DNA of 64,000 nucleotides from Alphaproteobacteria bacterium LSUCC0684 (GTDB taxonomy: Bacteria; Pseudomonadota; Alphaproteobacteria; Puniceispirillales; UBA1172), in assembly GCA_041228335.1 (NCBI GenBank), contig CP166130.1, forward strand, positions 1,946,638 to 2,010,637, read 5' to 3'. The notes beneath the pieces were generated by a model. It saw only the letters and a program-made list of their open reading frames with translations. It was not told the origin of the DNA and did not search any database. Shown here in pieces: positions 9,175-18,255 of the stretch. Each line of letters starts with the position of its first letter. The stretch's first letter is position 1. The position numbers and the translations under genes are program-made.

Positions 9175-9966
9175 TCAGCCGGAATTCTGCCGCTCCTCAA
9201 GGTTGCCGCGCGAGGTTCGGAGCACATGAACATGGTCCTTGTCGTAAAGCGCGGAATCGCGGAAATCCCCCGCCTGACCGAGAGCCGGGCCGATGAAAAT
9301 CAGCGCCGTCCGGGTGATCTTCGCCTCACGCACAAGCCCCCGGATCGTGCTGAGCGTGCCATGGATGAAATCCTGGTCCGGCCAGCCCACCCGATACGCC
9401 ACCACCACCGGGCAGTCAGCCCCGTAATATGGCGTCAGCACGCGTTCGATCTCCCGCAGGTTTCGGATCGAAAGATGGATCGCCAGCGTCGCGCCGGTCC
9501 GGCCGAGACTGTCAAGGTCCTCGCCGGGGGGCATGGAAGAAGACTTCATGGCCGTGCGGGTCAGGATAATGCTTTGCGCAACTTCGGGGATGGTCAGCTC
9601 AACCCCCATTTCCGCCGCCGCCGCCGCATAGGCTGGCACCCCCGGAATGATCTTGCAGGGAATATCCATCACCCGCAGGCGGCGGATCTGCTCGGCAATA
9701 GCGCCATAGAGCGAAGGATCACCCGAATGCACCCTCGCCACATCCTCGCCTTCGTCATGGGCGCGGCGGATGATGGCCATGATATCATCCAGCGTGAGCG
9801 AGGCCGTATCCACCACTTCTGCACCCGCCGGTGCCGCCGCAACCACCGCCTGAGGGACAAGCGAGCCTGCGTAAAGACAATATCGGCAGGATGAGATCAG
9901 CCGCTGGCCCTTGACGGTGATCAGGTCCGGATCGCCGGGCCCTGCACCGATGAAATAGACCGTCAT
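9175..9966 (-). CDS. cobM: precorrin-4 / cobalt-precorrin-4 C11-methyltransferase
   Basis: CobM/CbiF transfers a methyl group from SAM to C-11 of (cobalt-)precorrin-4. The tetrapyrrole-methylase fold begins with VYFIGAGPGDPDLITVKG, followed by ARVHSGDPSLYGAIAEQ and the substrate-loop PGVPAYAAAAAEMGVELTIP (20 residues). At 263 residues it is normal length. Its ATG overlaps the cobJ stop by four bases (ATGA), so it is translationally coupled and is the last gene of the cbiX-led operon. Confidence 0.94.
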   Translation of the reverse strand: MTVYFIGAGPGDPDLITVKGQRLISSCRYCLYAGSLVPQAVVAAAPAGAEVVDTASLTLDDIMAIIRRAHDEGEDVARVHSGDPSLYGAIAEQIRRLRVMDIPCKIIPGVPAYAAAAAEMGVELTIPEVAQSIILTRTAMKSSSMPPGEDLDSLGRTGATLAIHLSIRNLREIERVLTPYYGADCPVVVAYRVGWPDQDFIHGTLSTIRGLVREAKITRTALIFIGPALGQAGDFRDSALYDKDHVHVLRTSRGNLEERQNSG

Positions 9967-11831
9967 GTCTCGTCTCCCTTTGTGTCGAGATGTGTTGCGT
10001 ATCCGCGCGGGGTGAAGACCGCCTTCCCGCCCCGGTGATTGATGATCCGGCTGCTCGACGCCCCGACCATCACCACCGTGAGCATGTCCACCTCATCCAC
10101 TTCAAGACCGCCAAGGTCACGGAAGCGGATCTCTTCCTCCGGCCGGCCGAGGCTTGATGCCAGCACCACGGGCGTTGATGCCGGGCGATATTTGAGAAGT
10201 ATCTCTTTGGCTTTGGCGAGCCCTGCACGCCGCCGCCGCGATACCGGATTATAGAAGGCGATGACGAAATCCCCCATCCCGGCCGCTTCGATACGGGTTT
10301 CGATCTGGGCCCAGGGCGTCATCAGATCGGAAAGCGAGATGGTGCAGAAATCATGGCCGAGAATGGCCCCGGACCGGGCAGCGGCGGCCTGCAGGGCAGA
10401 CACGCCGGGCGCGGTGAGCACTTCAACCCGCCGCGCCGCCGCGCTCACCCCTTTGCTGGCCTCATCCCGCGACAGCAGCTCATAGACCAGCGCCCCCATG
10501 GCATAAATCCCCGCATCACCGGAACAGATGATGGCAATGTCCCTGCCCTTTGCCGCTTCTTCCAGCGCATATCGGCAACGTGCTTCCTCTTCGCCGAGCG
10601 CAAAGTCACGCCGCGGCTTGCCCCGGGCAACCGGCCCGAGAAGATCGATATAGAAATGATATCCCACCAGTTCATCTGCCGCGGCAACCATCGACGTTGC
10701 CTCCGGGCTGCGCCAGATGGACTGGCCGGGGCCGATACCCACCAGCATCACCCGCCCGGCATGGCGGGCGGTCTCGTCCCTGAATTCCCCGGAGCGATCA
10801 AGAACAAGCGCCATGGTCGCGTGCTCATCCCTGATCTTGGGGAGCAGAAACCGGCTGTCCGGTCCGGCCGCGGCAAGCGCCGCCGCTTCCGCGACACCAT
10901 GGCACCCGATCTCGTTGAACACCACCTCGGAGGGATTGGCCAGCCGCGGTGCTTCCTCTTCAAGCCGGGATGCCGAATAAAGCCTGAGCCGATGGCCGAA
11001 TTTCGTTGCAAGCACGTTCATCGCCGCCTCATCTGCCTTGAGATCAACGCTGGCCACCTCCCGGATAGCGGCCTTGGCAACGGACGCTTGCTTGAGGCCG
11101 CGCTCGACAAGTGCCGCCATTTCGGCTTCCGGGCATCCGCGCGATGCGCCAAGCCCAAGGGTCACCACCACCGGATGAAAGACAAGATCCGCCTCCATGC
11201 CTGCCGCTGGCTTGAGGGTCAGGGCAAGGCGTGGCCCATCACCGCCCGCATCCACCGGAAGGGGGGAAAGCCAGGCACGCCAGCGCTCGTCAATATGCTC
11301 AAGCCCCGGGGGCAGATCTGTTTCAAGACGGGCGCCCTCACCGGCAAGAAGCCGCGCCATCACCGGTTTTGCCTTGTCCGGATCAGCGAGAACAAGCGGC
11401 GCCGGAGGCTCATCCAGCGCAAGGCCGAAAGCGCGATCCCCGGCGGTGGTGATGGCGGCAAGCCCCCCGGTAATCCCGGCCAGTTTTTCGGCAAGGGTAT
11501 TGGCCCCGTGATGGCCGCCGAGAAGCGGGATGATGACCTTGCCATCCTCGCTGATCGCAAGGACAGGGGATTCCGCTCTCTTGTCCAGCACATGCCCGGC
11601 CAGCGCCCGGATCAGGATTCCGGCAGCGCAGACCCCCACCAGAGGCCGGCCGCTCAAAAAAAGATCACGAAGATGATCCACCGTATCCTCGAACTGCTCT
11701 TCCGGCGCATGGCCGGTGCCGGTGCGCCCCGCAAGCCCGTGCCAGACGCCGCCTGTTTCAAGGGCAAGTCGCCAGGCCAGTTCCGCCCCGCCTGAGGTCA
11801 GCGCCACAAAAACAGGTGACATCAGATCCAT
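9963..11831 (-). CDS. cbiG-cobJ: CbiG-CobJ fusion: cobalt-precorrin-5A hydrolase / precorrin-3B C17-methyltransferase
   Basis: A 622-residue two-domain protein. Residues about 1-360 are CbiG-like: an N-terminal part with VGVCAAGILIRAL and PLLGGHHGANTLA, then a CobE-like part with LGLGASRGCPEAEM. CbiG opens the lactone ring of cobalt-precorrin-5A and releases acetaldehyde. Residues about 363-600 are CobJ/CbiH: VMLVGIGPGQ, VGYHFYIDLLG, ICSGDAGIYAMGALV and PGVSALQAAAARSGAILGHD (20 residues), which performs C-17 methylation and ring contraction. The two activities are one step apart in the pathway, with CobM between. Start is ATG 11831 or ATG 11822; the latter shares one base with the cobI stop. 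Confidence 0.93.
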   Translation of the reverse strand: MDLMSPVFVALTSGGAELAWRLALETGGVWHGLAGRTGTGHAPEEQFEDTVDHLRDLFLSGRPLVGVCAAGILIRALAGHVLDKRAESPVLAISEDGKVIIPLLGGHHGANTLAEKLAGITGGLAAITTAGDRAFGLALDEPPAPLVLADPDKAKPVMARLLAGEGARLETDLPPGLEHIDERWRAWLSPLPVDAGGDGPRLALTLKPAAGMEADLVFHPVVVTLGLGASRGCPEAEMAALVERGLKQASVAKAAIREVASVDLKADEAAMNVLATKFGHRLRLYSASRLEEEAPRLANPSEVVFNEIGCHGVAEAAALAAAGPDSRFLLPKIRDEHATMALVLDRSGEFRDETARHAGRVMLVGIGPGQSIWRSPEATSMVAAADELVGYHFYIDLLGPVARGKPRRDFALGEEEARCRYALEEAAKGRDIAIICSGDAGIYAMGALVYELLSRDEASKGVSAAARRVEVLTAPGVSALQAAAARSGAILGHDFCTISLSDLMTPWAQIETRIEAAGMGDFVIAFYNPVSRRRRAGLAKAKEILLKYRPASTPVVLASSLGRPEEEIRFRDLGGLEVDEVDMLTVVMVGASSSRIINHRGGKAVFTPRGYATHLDTKGDET

Positions 11832-12526
11832 GGATCATCCCCCTTGTAGATGATGATGATGGAAAAATAGGGCGCTTCATCCGGGGCATCGGCCAGCCGC
11901 AATGCCTTCTCATGGGGAAGCGAGGCATGGCTGACATAAAGCGCCCTTTCGGCAAGGCCAAGCCGCTCCAGCACGATCTTGAGCCGGGGCAGATGGCGGC
12001 CGATTTTCATGATCACCGCGGCATCACACCCGGCAAGACGTCGCTCGAGCATCTCGTCATCCAGCGTGCCGGGCAGTACCGTCAGAATATCGTTGCGCGC
12101 CACCAGCGCGTGATGATGGGCCGCCGCCGCCGCGGTCATGGAGGTGACGCCCGGGATGATGCGGGTGGTGAAGCGGTCACGAAGCCGCGCCAGAACATAC
12201 ATGAACGAGCCATAGAAAAGCGGGTCGCCCTCGCACAGCACCACCACATCACGGCCGGCGTCAAGATGGTCTGCGATCCGCCCGGCCCCCTCGTCATAGA
12301 TGGCCTGCGCGGGCGCACGTCCTGCCACCATGGGGACAGGCATGACAATCTCCTCGGCATCAGGGCGGATTGCCCCGGCCATGATTGATCTGGCAAAACT
12401 GTCGCCGCCTTCCGGCGCCGGATAGGCGATCACGTCTGCCTCCGAGGTGATCCGCCAGGCTTTTCGGGTGACCAGTTCCGGATCTCCCGGGCCGGTCCCG
12501 ATGCCATAGAGCACCCCTGCCGTCAT
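11822..12526 (-). CDS. cobI: precorrin-2 / cobalt-factor II C20-methyltransferase
   Basis: CobI/CbiL methylates C-20 of precorrin-2 or its cobalt form. The start MTAGVLYGIGTGPGDPELVT is the tetrapyrrole-methylase SAM loop, followed by VLCEGDPLFYGSFMYVL and PGVTSMTAAAAAHH. The ATG at 12526 overlaps the cobL TGA by four bases, which fixes the start at 234 residues, a normal size. A ten-codon upstream extension would lie inside cobL and is not supported. It sits in a chain of overlapping genes. Confidence 0.94.
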   Translation of the reverse strand: MTAGVLYGIGTGPGDPELVTRKAWRITSEADVIAYPAPEGGDSFARSIMAGAIRPDAEEIVMPVPMVAGRAPAQAIYDEGAGRIADHLDAGRDVVVLCEGDPLFYGSFMYVLARLRDRFTTRIIPGVTSMTAAAAAHHHALVARNDILTVLPGTLDDEMLERRLAGCDAAVIMKIGRHLPRLKIVLERLGLAERALYVSHASLPHEKALRLADAPDEAPYFSIIIIYKGDDPWI

Positions 12527-13746
12527 GGCTTTATCTCCCCCTTGCTGAGCGCCCATTGCGTCACCGGCATCAGCGGCCGCCAGCCGTGAAGCCTGCCCAC
12601 CTGTTCCATGCGGCTGATCGCTATCCGGCTCATCTGCCCGCCAAGTTCCTGCGAGGCGGCCAGCAGCACCATTTCGCTTTCAAGGGTGACCGCATTGGCC
12701 ACCAGCCGCCCGCCTTCGGGGAGGCGTTCAAGAACCCGTGCAATCAGCTCATGGCTCAACCCGCCCCCGATGAAAACCGCATCGGGTTGCGGCAACCCCT
12801 CAAGGCCTGAAGGCAGCTTGCAGGAAACACCCTTCCATTCAGGCACGCCAAGTTTTTCCGCATTCTTCTGCGCCACCGCGAGCCGGTCATCCCGCAGGTC
12901 GATGCCAATCGCCCTTGCCTCCGGTGCTGCCCGCATCCATTCAATGCCGATGGATCCGGAGCCGCAGCCGAGATCCCACAGAAGCCCGCCCCGGAAAGGC
13001 CGGAGCTGCGCCAGGGTTGCGGCCCTCACCTCAGCCTTGGTGAGTTTGCCATCGGAATCAAATGCCGTATCCGGCAGGCCCGGCACAAGTGGGGTGAACC
13101 CGTCCACCTGACGCGGGCACTCGATCGCGATCACATGAAAATCCGGCACCGTGATGCCGCCATCGGCCCAGCGATCTGCCGCCGCTTCTTCGCGGCTTTC
13201 CTCCGCCCCGCCGATATGGGCGAGCGCCGTGATCCTTGCCGACCCATACCCCGCCTCGGTGAGCAGGGCGCCGATCCGTTCAGGGCTGGTGCGGTCATGC
13301 GCCAGCACCAGCACCCTTGCCCCGGGGGCGAGATATCGCCGCACGCTTTCATGGGGGCGGCCATGCACCGTCAGGGTTGCCACCTGATGCAGCGGCCATC
13401 CCATGCGGCTTGCCGCAAGCTGGAAGCCGGAAGGCGCCGGGGTGATCCGCATCTCATCGGTGCTGAAATACCTGACCAGCGTTGAGGCGGCGCCATACCA
13501 GAGCGGGTCTCCCGTGGCCAGCACCACCACCGGCGTGCCGCGGTGCTTTTCCATAAGAGGGATGATTTCAAGAAAGGGTTGTGGCCAGGGCATCGCCTTG
13601 CCCTTAAACCCATCGAGCCCCGCGAGTTCACAGATCATGCGCTCGGCACCGATCACGAGACCGGCTTGGCGAAGACGGTCAAGACATTCCCTGTCGAGGG
13701 CCATAACGCCTCTCTCGCCAAGGCCGATGATATCGATCCAGATCAT
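12523..13746 (-). CDS. cobL: precorrin-6Y C5,15-methyltransferase (decarboxylating)
   Basis: CobL is a natural CbiE-CbiT fusion that methylates C-5 and C-15 and decarboxylates the C-12 acetate. The N-terminal CbiE part has IDIIGLGERGVMAL and VLATGDPLWYGAA. The C-terminal CbiT part is a Rossmann methyltransferase with LLWDLGCGSGSIGIEWMRAA (20 residues) and FIGGGLSH. ATG 13746 overlaps the cobH stop by four bases, giving 407 residues. A longer frame reaches into cobH and is rejected as start. Confidence 0.94.
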   Translation of the reverse strand: MIWIDIIGLGERGVMALDRECLDRLRQAGLVIGAERMICELAGLDGFKGKAMPWPQPFLEIIPLMEKHRGTPVVVLATGDPLWYGAASTLVRYFSTDEMRITPAPSGFQLAASRMGWPLHQVATLTVHGRPHESVRRYLAPGARVLVLAHDRTSPERIGALLTEAGYGSARITALAHIGGAEESREEAAADRWADGGITVPDFHVIAIECPRQVDGFTPLVPGLPDTAFDSDGKLTKAEVRAATLAQLRPFRGGLLWDLGCGSGSIGIEWMRAAPEARAIGIDLRDDRLAVAQKNAEKLGVPEWKGVSCKLPSGLEGLPQPDAVFIGGGLSHELIARVLERLPEGGRLVANAVTLESEMVLLAASQELGGQMSRIAISRMEQVGRLHGWRPLMPVTQWALSKGEIKP

Positions 13747-14390
13747 GCATCCCTCCCTGCCAGCAGCGCCGCCGCGTTGATCGCCGCCGAAGCCATGGCC
13801 GAGCCGCCGCGTGTTCCGCTGAGACACATGAAGGCTGAATTCAGCGGCGGGTTGGCGGCAAGCGCGGCCTTGGATTCCGCCGCCCCGACAAAGCCGACGG
13901 GAAAGGCGAAGATCACCGCCGGGGCGGGCCAGCCCTCATCGAGTCGTTCAAGGAGATGAAAGAGCGCCGTCGGCGCATTGCCGATCGCCACCACAGCCCC
14001 ATCAAGGAAAGGGGGCCAGGATTCCACCGCCGCCGCTGACCTCGTTGTGCCAAGGGCCTTGGCTTTTGATGGTATATCCCCGTCCTTGAGGGTCATGATG
14101 ATCTCGTTCTGCGCGGGCAGAAACCGCCTCGTGATGCCTGAAGCAACCATGGCGCAGTCAGCGATGATCGGCGCGCCACGACGCAGTGCCGCCACCGCCC
14201 GTCTCGCCACGTCCTCGGAATAGATGATGTCTTCGGCGATCTCCGGCATGCCGCAGGAATGAACGACACGAAGGACGATTTCCGCCACATCTTCGGGAAA
14301 CCTCGCAAGCTCCACCGCGGCCCTGACCCGCTCAAAGGAAAGGGCGTAGATGGCGTCCGGATCACGAATATAGGTGTAGAGCCCGGCCAT
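13743..14390 (-). CDS. cobH: precorrin-8X methylmutase
   Basis: CobH/CbiC moves the C-11 methyl group to C-12, giving hydrogenobyrinate or cobyrinate. Recognisable segments are YTYIRDPDAIYALSFERV, VHSCGMPEIAEDI (with the conserved catalytic-region His), PIIADCAMVASGITR and FPVGFVGAAESK. At 215 residues it is standard. It begins three bases after the cbiX stop and overlaps cobL by four bases. Confidence 0.95.
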   Translation of the reverse strand: MAGLYTYIRDPDAIYALSFERVRAAVELARFPEDVAEIVLRVVHSCGMPEIAEDIIYSEDVARRAVAALRRGAPIIADCAMVASGITRRFLPAQNEIIMTLKDGDIPSKAKALGTTRSAAAVESWPPFLDGAVVAIGNAPTALFHLLERLDEGWPAPAVIFAFPVGFVGAAESKAALAANPPLNSAFMCLSGTRGGSAMASAAINAAALLAGRDA

Positions 14391-14393
14391 GCC

Positions 14394-15533
14394 TCAATTT
14401 TTCGTCTTCGGCCGGTTCAACACCGATCTCGGCCCGAGGGGATGATCCGCCTGGGGGTAGGGATGGTGATGATGGCCGTGATGATGGCCATGATCGTGGT
14501 GATGGTCATGATGATGATGATCGTGATCATGATGGTGATGGTGATGATCGGCCACAAGACGGCATTCCCCGGTGCAGAACGTGGTGCAGAGCGTGCAGTC
14601 TTCCACATTGCTGCCCGGCGCGGAAACGCCTTTGCCTTCGACATGGTGGTGATGGCTTTCCTGGGGCAGGCCTACCTCGTCTTCAAAGCCGAGCACCTGG
14701 GCGCGATATTTGCACATCGAACAGTTCATGTTGTTGCTGCCGGTGAGGATTTCCCGCACCCGGTCGGCAAAGGTGGCAATCACCTGATCATGATCATTGA
14801 GATACCCGGCCTTGACAAACTCGATCTCGGGATGGCGGGCGGCGACTTCATCGGTAAAGCCGTAGATACGGTCAATCAGAATACCGGAGAAGAGGAAATA
14901 GGGGAAAACCACAACCCGTTTGAAGCCGAGCCGCGTCACCTTTTCAAGGCAGGGTTCGACCAGCGGAAAAGTCACGCCGGAAAACCCGGTCTCACACCAG
15001 CCTAGCCCGAGGGATTCCACCAGCATCCGGGCAACCTTGGACACATTGGAATTGGCATCCGGGTCCGAAGACCCGCGGCCGATCACCACAAGGCAGGTAT
15101 CGTGATACGCAACCGGACCTGTCTCGGCATCGGCACGCGTCATCGCGGCCTGAACACGATCCGCCGCCGCCGCCAGCATCTTGAGATCGACCGCAAGCTC
15201 ACGGCCATACTGGATGGTGATTCCATGCTCCAGCGCATAGGTGTTGAGCACCGAGGGAATATCGTTCTTCGCATGGCCGGCGGCAAACAGCATCCCCGGC
15301 ACGGCAAGCACATGGTTGACCCCTTGCGCACGCAGCTTGTCGAGCCCGGTCTTGATCACCGGGGTGGCAAATTCGAGATATCCGTATTCCACGGGCCAGT
15401 CCGGGAACAGCGGCGCCAGTTTTTCCGCCAGCACGGCAAATTCCGCCACCGCTGATTTCGATCGACTGCCATGACCGCAGATCATGACACCATATTTTGC
15501 TTCCGGCTGGCCGGCAGATGTATCATGGGGCAT
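14394..15533 (-). CDS. cbiX: sirohydrochlorin cobaltochelatase CbiX, long form with His-rich tail
   Basis: CbiX inserts cobalt early, into sirohydrochlorin or precorrin-2. Two chelatase-like halves are visible: ICGHGSRSKSAVAEF with GMLFAAGHAKNDIP, and VIGRGSSDPDANS with FPYFLFSGILID. These are followed by MNCSMCKYR, the Fe-S-type motif known in long CbiX proteins, and DCTLCTTFCTGEC. Residues about 320-360 are a dense His/Asp tail that may bind or store cobalt. At 379 residues it is the long class. It is first gene of the cobH-cobL-cobI-cobJ-cobM operon, behind a long structured leader. Confidence 0.92.
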   Translation of the reverse strand: MPHDTSAGQPEAKYGVMICGHGSRSKSAVAEFAVLAEKLAPLFPDWPVEYGYLEFATPVIKTGLDKLRAQGVNHVLAVPGMLFAAGHAKNDIPSVLNTYALEHGITIQYGRELAVDLKMLAAAADRVQAAMTRADAETGPVAYHDTCLVVIGRGSSDPDANSNVSKVARMLVESLGLGWCETGFSGVTFPLVEPCLEKVTRLGFKRVVVFPYFLFSGILIDRIYGFTDEVAARHPEIEFVKAGYLNDHDQVIATFADRVREILTGSNNMNCSMCKYRAQVLGFEDEVGLPQESHHHHVEGKGVSAPGSNVEDCTLCTTFCTGECRLVADHHHHHHDHDHHHHDHHHDHGHHHGHHHHPYPQADHPLGPRSVLNRPKTKN

Positions 15534-15702
15534 TTCAAGACCTTTCCGCTCACCTGAATTGCGTTCGGCCCCATGCCCAGAAGGGAAGGTGTAGAGGACG
15601 GCACAAGATGATGCCGTTTCAATCGAGGTTTCCGGTCTTGGCCCCCTGGCTGGGTCAGCCGCACCGGAATCACTTCCACCTTGTTAACAAGGAACCCAAT
15701 GG
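15534..15702 (-). promoter_or_regulatory. long structured 5' leader of the cbiX operon
   Basis: A promoter on the minus strand (TTGTCA 15737-15732, then TTATAC 15714-15709) predicts a start near 15702 and a leader of about 170 bases before cbiX. Inside it, 15586-15682 can fold as a three-way junction. The closing stem is AAGGTG (15682-15677) with CACCTT (15591-15586). One arm is TTCCGGT (15669-15663) with ACCGGAA (15636-15630), topped by GGCTG/CAGCC. A second arm is ACGGCA with TGCCGT (15617-15598). It does not match the cobalamin riboswitch core, which is present elsewhere at 24617. A metal, corrin or SAM sensor is possible, but this is inference. Confidence 0.45.
15679..15692. promoter_or_regulatory. 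14-bp perfect palindrome between cobD and cbiX
   Basis: CCTTGTTAACAAGG is a perfect palindrome. It lies just inside the predicted cbiX transcript and at about the -35 region of a possible cobD promoter whose -10, TATAAT, is at 15710-15715 on the plus strand. That -10 overlaps the cbiX -10 on the other strand. The location suits a dimeric repressor controlling both directions; no regulator gene is adjacent. Confidence 0.4.
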
Positions 15703-15765
15703 CTATGGGTATAATATGATTCCGCACCATTTGACAACGATAACCCGCAACAGGACCACCCCTGG

Positions 15766-16782
15766 ATGAGTCTCACTGAAAACCTCCTTGCCCTGGTCCT
15801 GCCGCATGAGATCGGCACGCGTTGCCTTGTTCTTGCCATCGCCCTCGGTCTTGATGCAGCCCTTGGGGAGCCGCCCTGGCTGTGGCGGCACCTGCCGCAT
15901 CCGGTGGTGGTGTTCGGCCGGGCCATTTCGATGATGGAGCGCCGGGGAAACCGGCGGCGCTTCCGCGCCCGGACACGGCGACGGATCGGTTTTTCCGGCA
16001 TCATCGGGCTTGTTCTTCTCTCGCTAATGGCCGGGCTTGCGATCATGAGCCTGAGCGCCCTCGGCGGCACCGCACTCACCCTGATGGTGGAAATGCTCCT
16101 CATCGCCATCCTTCTTGCCGGCCGCAGCCTCGATGAACATGTCCGCGCCGTGGCCATGGCCCTGCGCGAGGGGAATTTACAGGCGGCAAGACGGGCGGTC
16201 TCCATGATTGTCGGCCGCAACCCCGACAGCCTTGATGAACATGCCATCGCCCGGGCCGGGATTGAGACAACGGCAGAGAATCTCTCCGATGGCGTCATCG
16301 CCCCGGCCTTGTTTTATCTCGCAGGCGGTTTGCCCGGCATACTCGCCTACAAGATGATCAACACCGCCGACAGCATGATCGGCTATAAATCCGCAAGATA
16401 TCTGGCCTTTGGCTGGGGGGCGGCCCGCATGGACGATCTTGCCAATCTGGTCCCGGCCCGGCTGACCGGATGTCTTCTTTCCATGGCTGTCCCTTCCCGG
16501 CTCACCCAGGCCGTGAAGGTGATGTGGCGTGACGCCGGCCACCACCGGTCGCCGAATGCGGGCTGGCCCGAAGCCGCGATGGCAGCGGTTCTTGATGTCG
16601 CGCTGGCAGGTCCCCGCCGCTATGGCGTGAAGATGACCTCGGACCGGCCGATGCATGCCGAGGGCAGGCGCGAGGCAACGCCGCAGGATGTGCTCGACGG
16701 GCTCAAGGTCATGTGGCGCGCGATTGCCCTTTTCATCCTGATACTGCTGATCACGGGGCTTGCGCTGATCCTGCCGGGCTAG
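15766..16782 (+). CDS. cobD: adenosylcobinamide-phosphate synthase
   Basis: CobD/CbiB joins adenosylcobyric acid with (R)-1-aminopropan-2-ol O-phosphate in the membrane. The protein has several hydrophobic segments and the family motifs [20 protein letters not shown] (20 residues), [33 protein letters not shown] and a C-terminal hydrophobic stretch. At 338 residues it is normal. AGGA precedes the ATG. Its stop shares the bases CTAG with the stop of cobQ on the other strand. CobC makes its aminopropanol-phosphate substrate. Confidence 0.94.
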   Translation: MSLTENLLALVLPHEIGTRCLVLAIALGLDAALGEPPWLWRHLPHPVVVFGRAISMMERRGNRRRFRARTRRRIGFSGIIGLVLLSLMAGLAIMSLSALGGTALTLMVEMLLIAILLAGRSLDEHVRAVAMALREGNLQAARRAVSMIVGRNPDSLDEHAIARAGIETTAENLSDGVIAPALFYLAGGLPGILAYKMINTADSMIGYKSARYLAFGWGAARMDDLANLVPARLTGCLLSMAVPSRLTQAVKVMWRDAGHHRSPNAGWPEAAMAAVLDVALAGPRRYGVKMTSDRPMHAEGRREATPQDVLDGLKVMWRAIALFILILLITGLALILPG

Positions 16783-18254
16783 GGCAGGGTTACACCGGCA
16801 ATCCCGGCCAATGCAGGGATATCCGCATGTGCTTCGAGGTGATCGGCCAGCGCCTCCAGCCCCGCTTCGATGGATTGATCAAAATTGAGGCTGCTGGCCT
16901 TGCCATGCGCGCCATCGAGCCAGAAGGAACGATAGGCATCGCTTGCAAAAAGACCATGCATATAAGAGCCCATGACCCGGCCATCGGCGCTGATCGCGCC
17001 ATCGGCGCGGCCATCCTCGAGCCTGAGCATCGGCCGTCTGGTATCGGGCCCGTCCGTCCGGCCAAGATGAATTTCATACCCTTCAACAGCAGCCCCGGAA
17101 AGAAGCTCGGTCCCGGCGGAAAAGCGGACGGTCTTCTCCGCTTCAAGGGTGGTTTCCACCTCCAGCAGGCCAAGGCCTTCCATGCGGCCGGGCGCGCCTT
17201 CAAGCCCCATCGGATCATGGACATACCGGCCAAGCATCTGATAGCCGCCGCAGAGACCGACGATACGCCCCCCCTGACGATGAATTGCCTTAAGGTCGAT
17301 ATCCCAGCCCTGCTCATAGATGAAGGCGAGGTCCGCCAGCGTTGATTTTGACCCCGGCACCAGCACCAGATCCGCGTCCATGGGCAGGGGCGTGCCCGCC
17401 TCAACCAGGGTAAGCCGGATGGCCGGATCGCCCGAAAGCGGATCAAGATCATCAAAATTCGCAATCCGGCGAAGAACAGGCACCGCCACATGAAACGGGC
17501 GGTCTTGCGCGGAGTTGTCAGCCTTGCCCGCAAGATCGAGAATATCTTCGGCGGGCAGGGCGCGGGCACCTTCAAACCAGGGCAGGATGCCAAGCCCGGG
17601 CCAGCCGGTTGCCTTTTCGATGATTTCCATGCCATCGGCAAAAAGCGAGGTGTCCCCCCTGAACTTGTTGACAAGAAACCCCTTGATGCGCCGGACTTCC
17701 GCCTCCTCCAGCACCGTTGCGGTGCCGACCAGCGATGCAATGACGCCGCCGCGATCGATATCGCCGACCAGCACCACCGGCACATCGGCAGCGTCGGCAA
17801 AGCCCATATTGGCGATATCCCCGGCCCTGAGATTGACTTCGGCCGGGCTGCCGGCCCCCTCGATGATCACCAGATCCGCCTCGGCGCGGAGATGCGCGTA
17901 GCTTTCCAGCACCCGGGGGAGCAGCTCGGCCTTCCGGGAGCCATATTCCCTGGCCCGCATGGAGCCGATGCGCCTGCCCTGGACAATGATCTGGGCACCT
18001 GTATCGGTTTCAGGTTTGAGCAGAACGGGATTCATGTGAATGCTCGGCTCAGCAAAAGACGCTCTTGCCTGCAAGGCCTGGGCGCGGCCGATCTCCCCGC
18101 CTTCCCGGGTGACGGCGGCATTGTTGGACATGTTCTGCGGCTTGAACGGACGAACGGTCAGCCCTTTTCTGGCAAAGACCCGGCAGAGCCCCGCAACCAG
18201 CAGCGACTTGCCGACATTGGAGCCGGCCCCCTGGACCATCACGGCCCCGGTCAT
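16779..18254 (-). CDS. cobQ: cobyric acid synthase
   Basis: CobQ/CbiP amidates side chains b, d, e and g of adenosylcobyrinate a,c-diamide. The N-terminal ATPase domain has [19 protein letters not shown] and [15 protein letters not shown]. The C-terminal glutaminase domain has the nucleophile in [11 protein letters not shown] and a late GSYMHGLF. At 491 residues it is normal. It starts one base after the cobO stop and is the last gene of the riboswitch-controlled operon. Confidence 0.95.
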   Translation of the reverse strand: MTGAVMVQGAGSNVGKSLLVAGLCRVFARKGLTVRPFKPQNMSNNAAVTREGGEIGRAQALQARASFAEPSIHMNPVLLKPETDTGAQIIVQGRRIGSMRAREYGSRKAELLPRVLESYAHLRAEADLVIIEGAGSPAEVNLRAGDIANMGFADAADVPVVLVGDIDRGGVIASLVGTATVLEEAEVRRIKGFLVNKFRGDTSLFADGMEIIEKATGWPGLGILPWFEGARALPAEDILDLAGKADNSAQDRPFHVAVPVLRRIANFDDLDPLSGDPAIRLTLVEAGTPLPMDADLVLVPGSKSTLADLAFIYEQGWDIDLKAIHRQGGRIVGLCGGYQMLGRYVHDPMGLEGAPGRMEGLGLLEVETTLEAEKTVRFSAGTELLSGAAVEGYEIHLGRTDGPDTRRPMLRLEDGRADGAISADGRVMGSYMHGLFASDAYRSFWLDGAHGKASSLNFDQSIEAGLEALADHLEAHADIPALAGIAGVTLP

Positions 18255-18255
18255 G

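Noticed and set aside
10353-11795. 480-residue open frame on the plus strand
   Set aside because: It is a shadow of the cbiG-cobJ gene on the other strand. It has no family motif, and GC-rich codon use explains its length.
14259-15005. 248-residue plus-strand frame with Met/Val-rich stretch
   Set aside because: It is the antisense of cobH and cbiX; the Met/Val run is the complement of the CbiX His tail.
15534-15702. Second cobalamin riboswitch before cbiX
   Set aside because: The B12 box and the GGGAA..GGTG and CCGC.ACTGT core segments are absent, whereas all are clear at 24617-24806.
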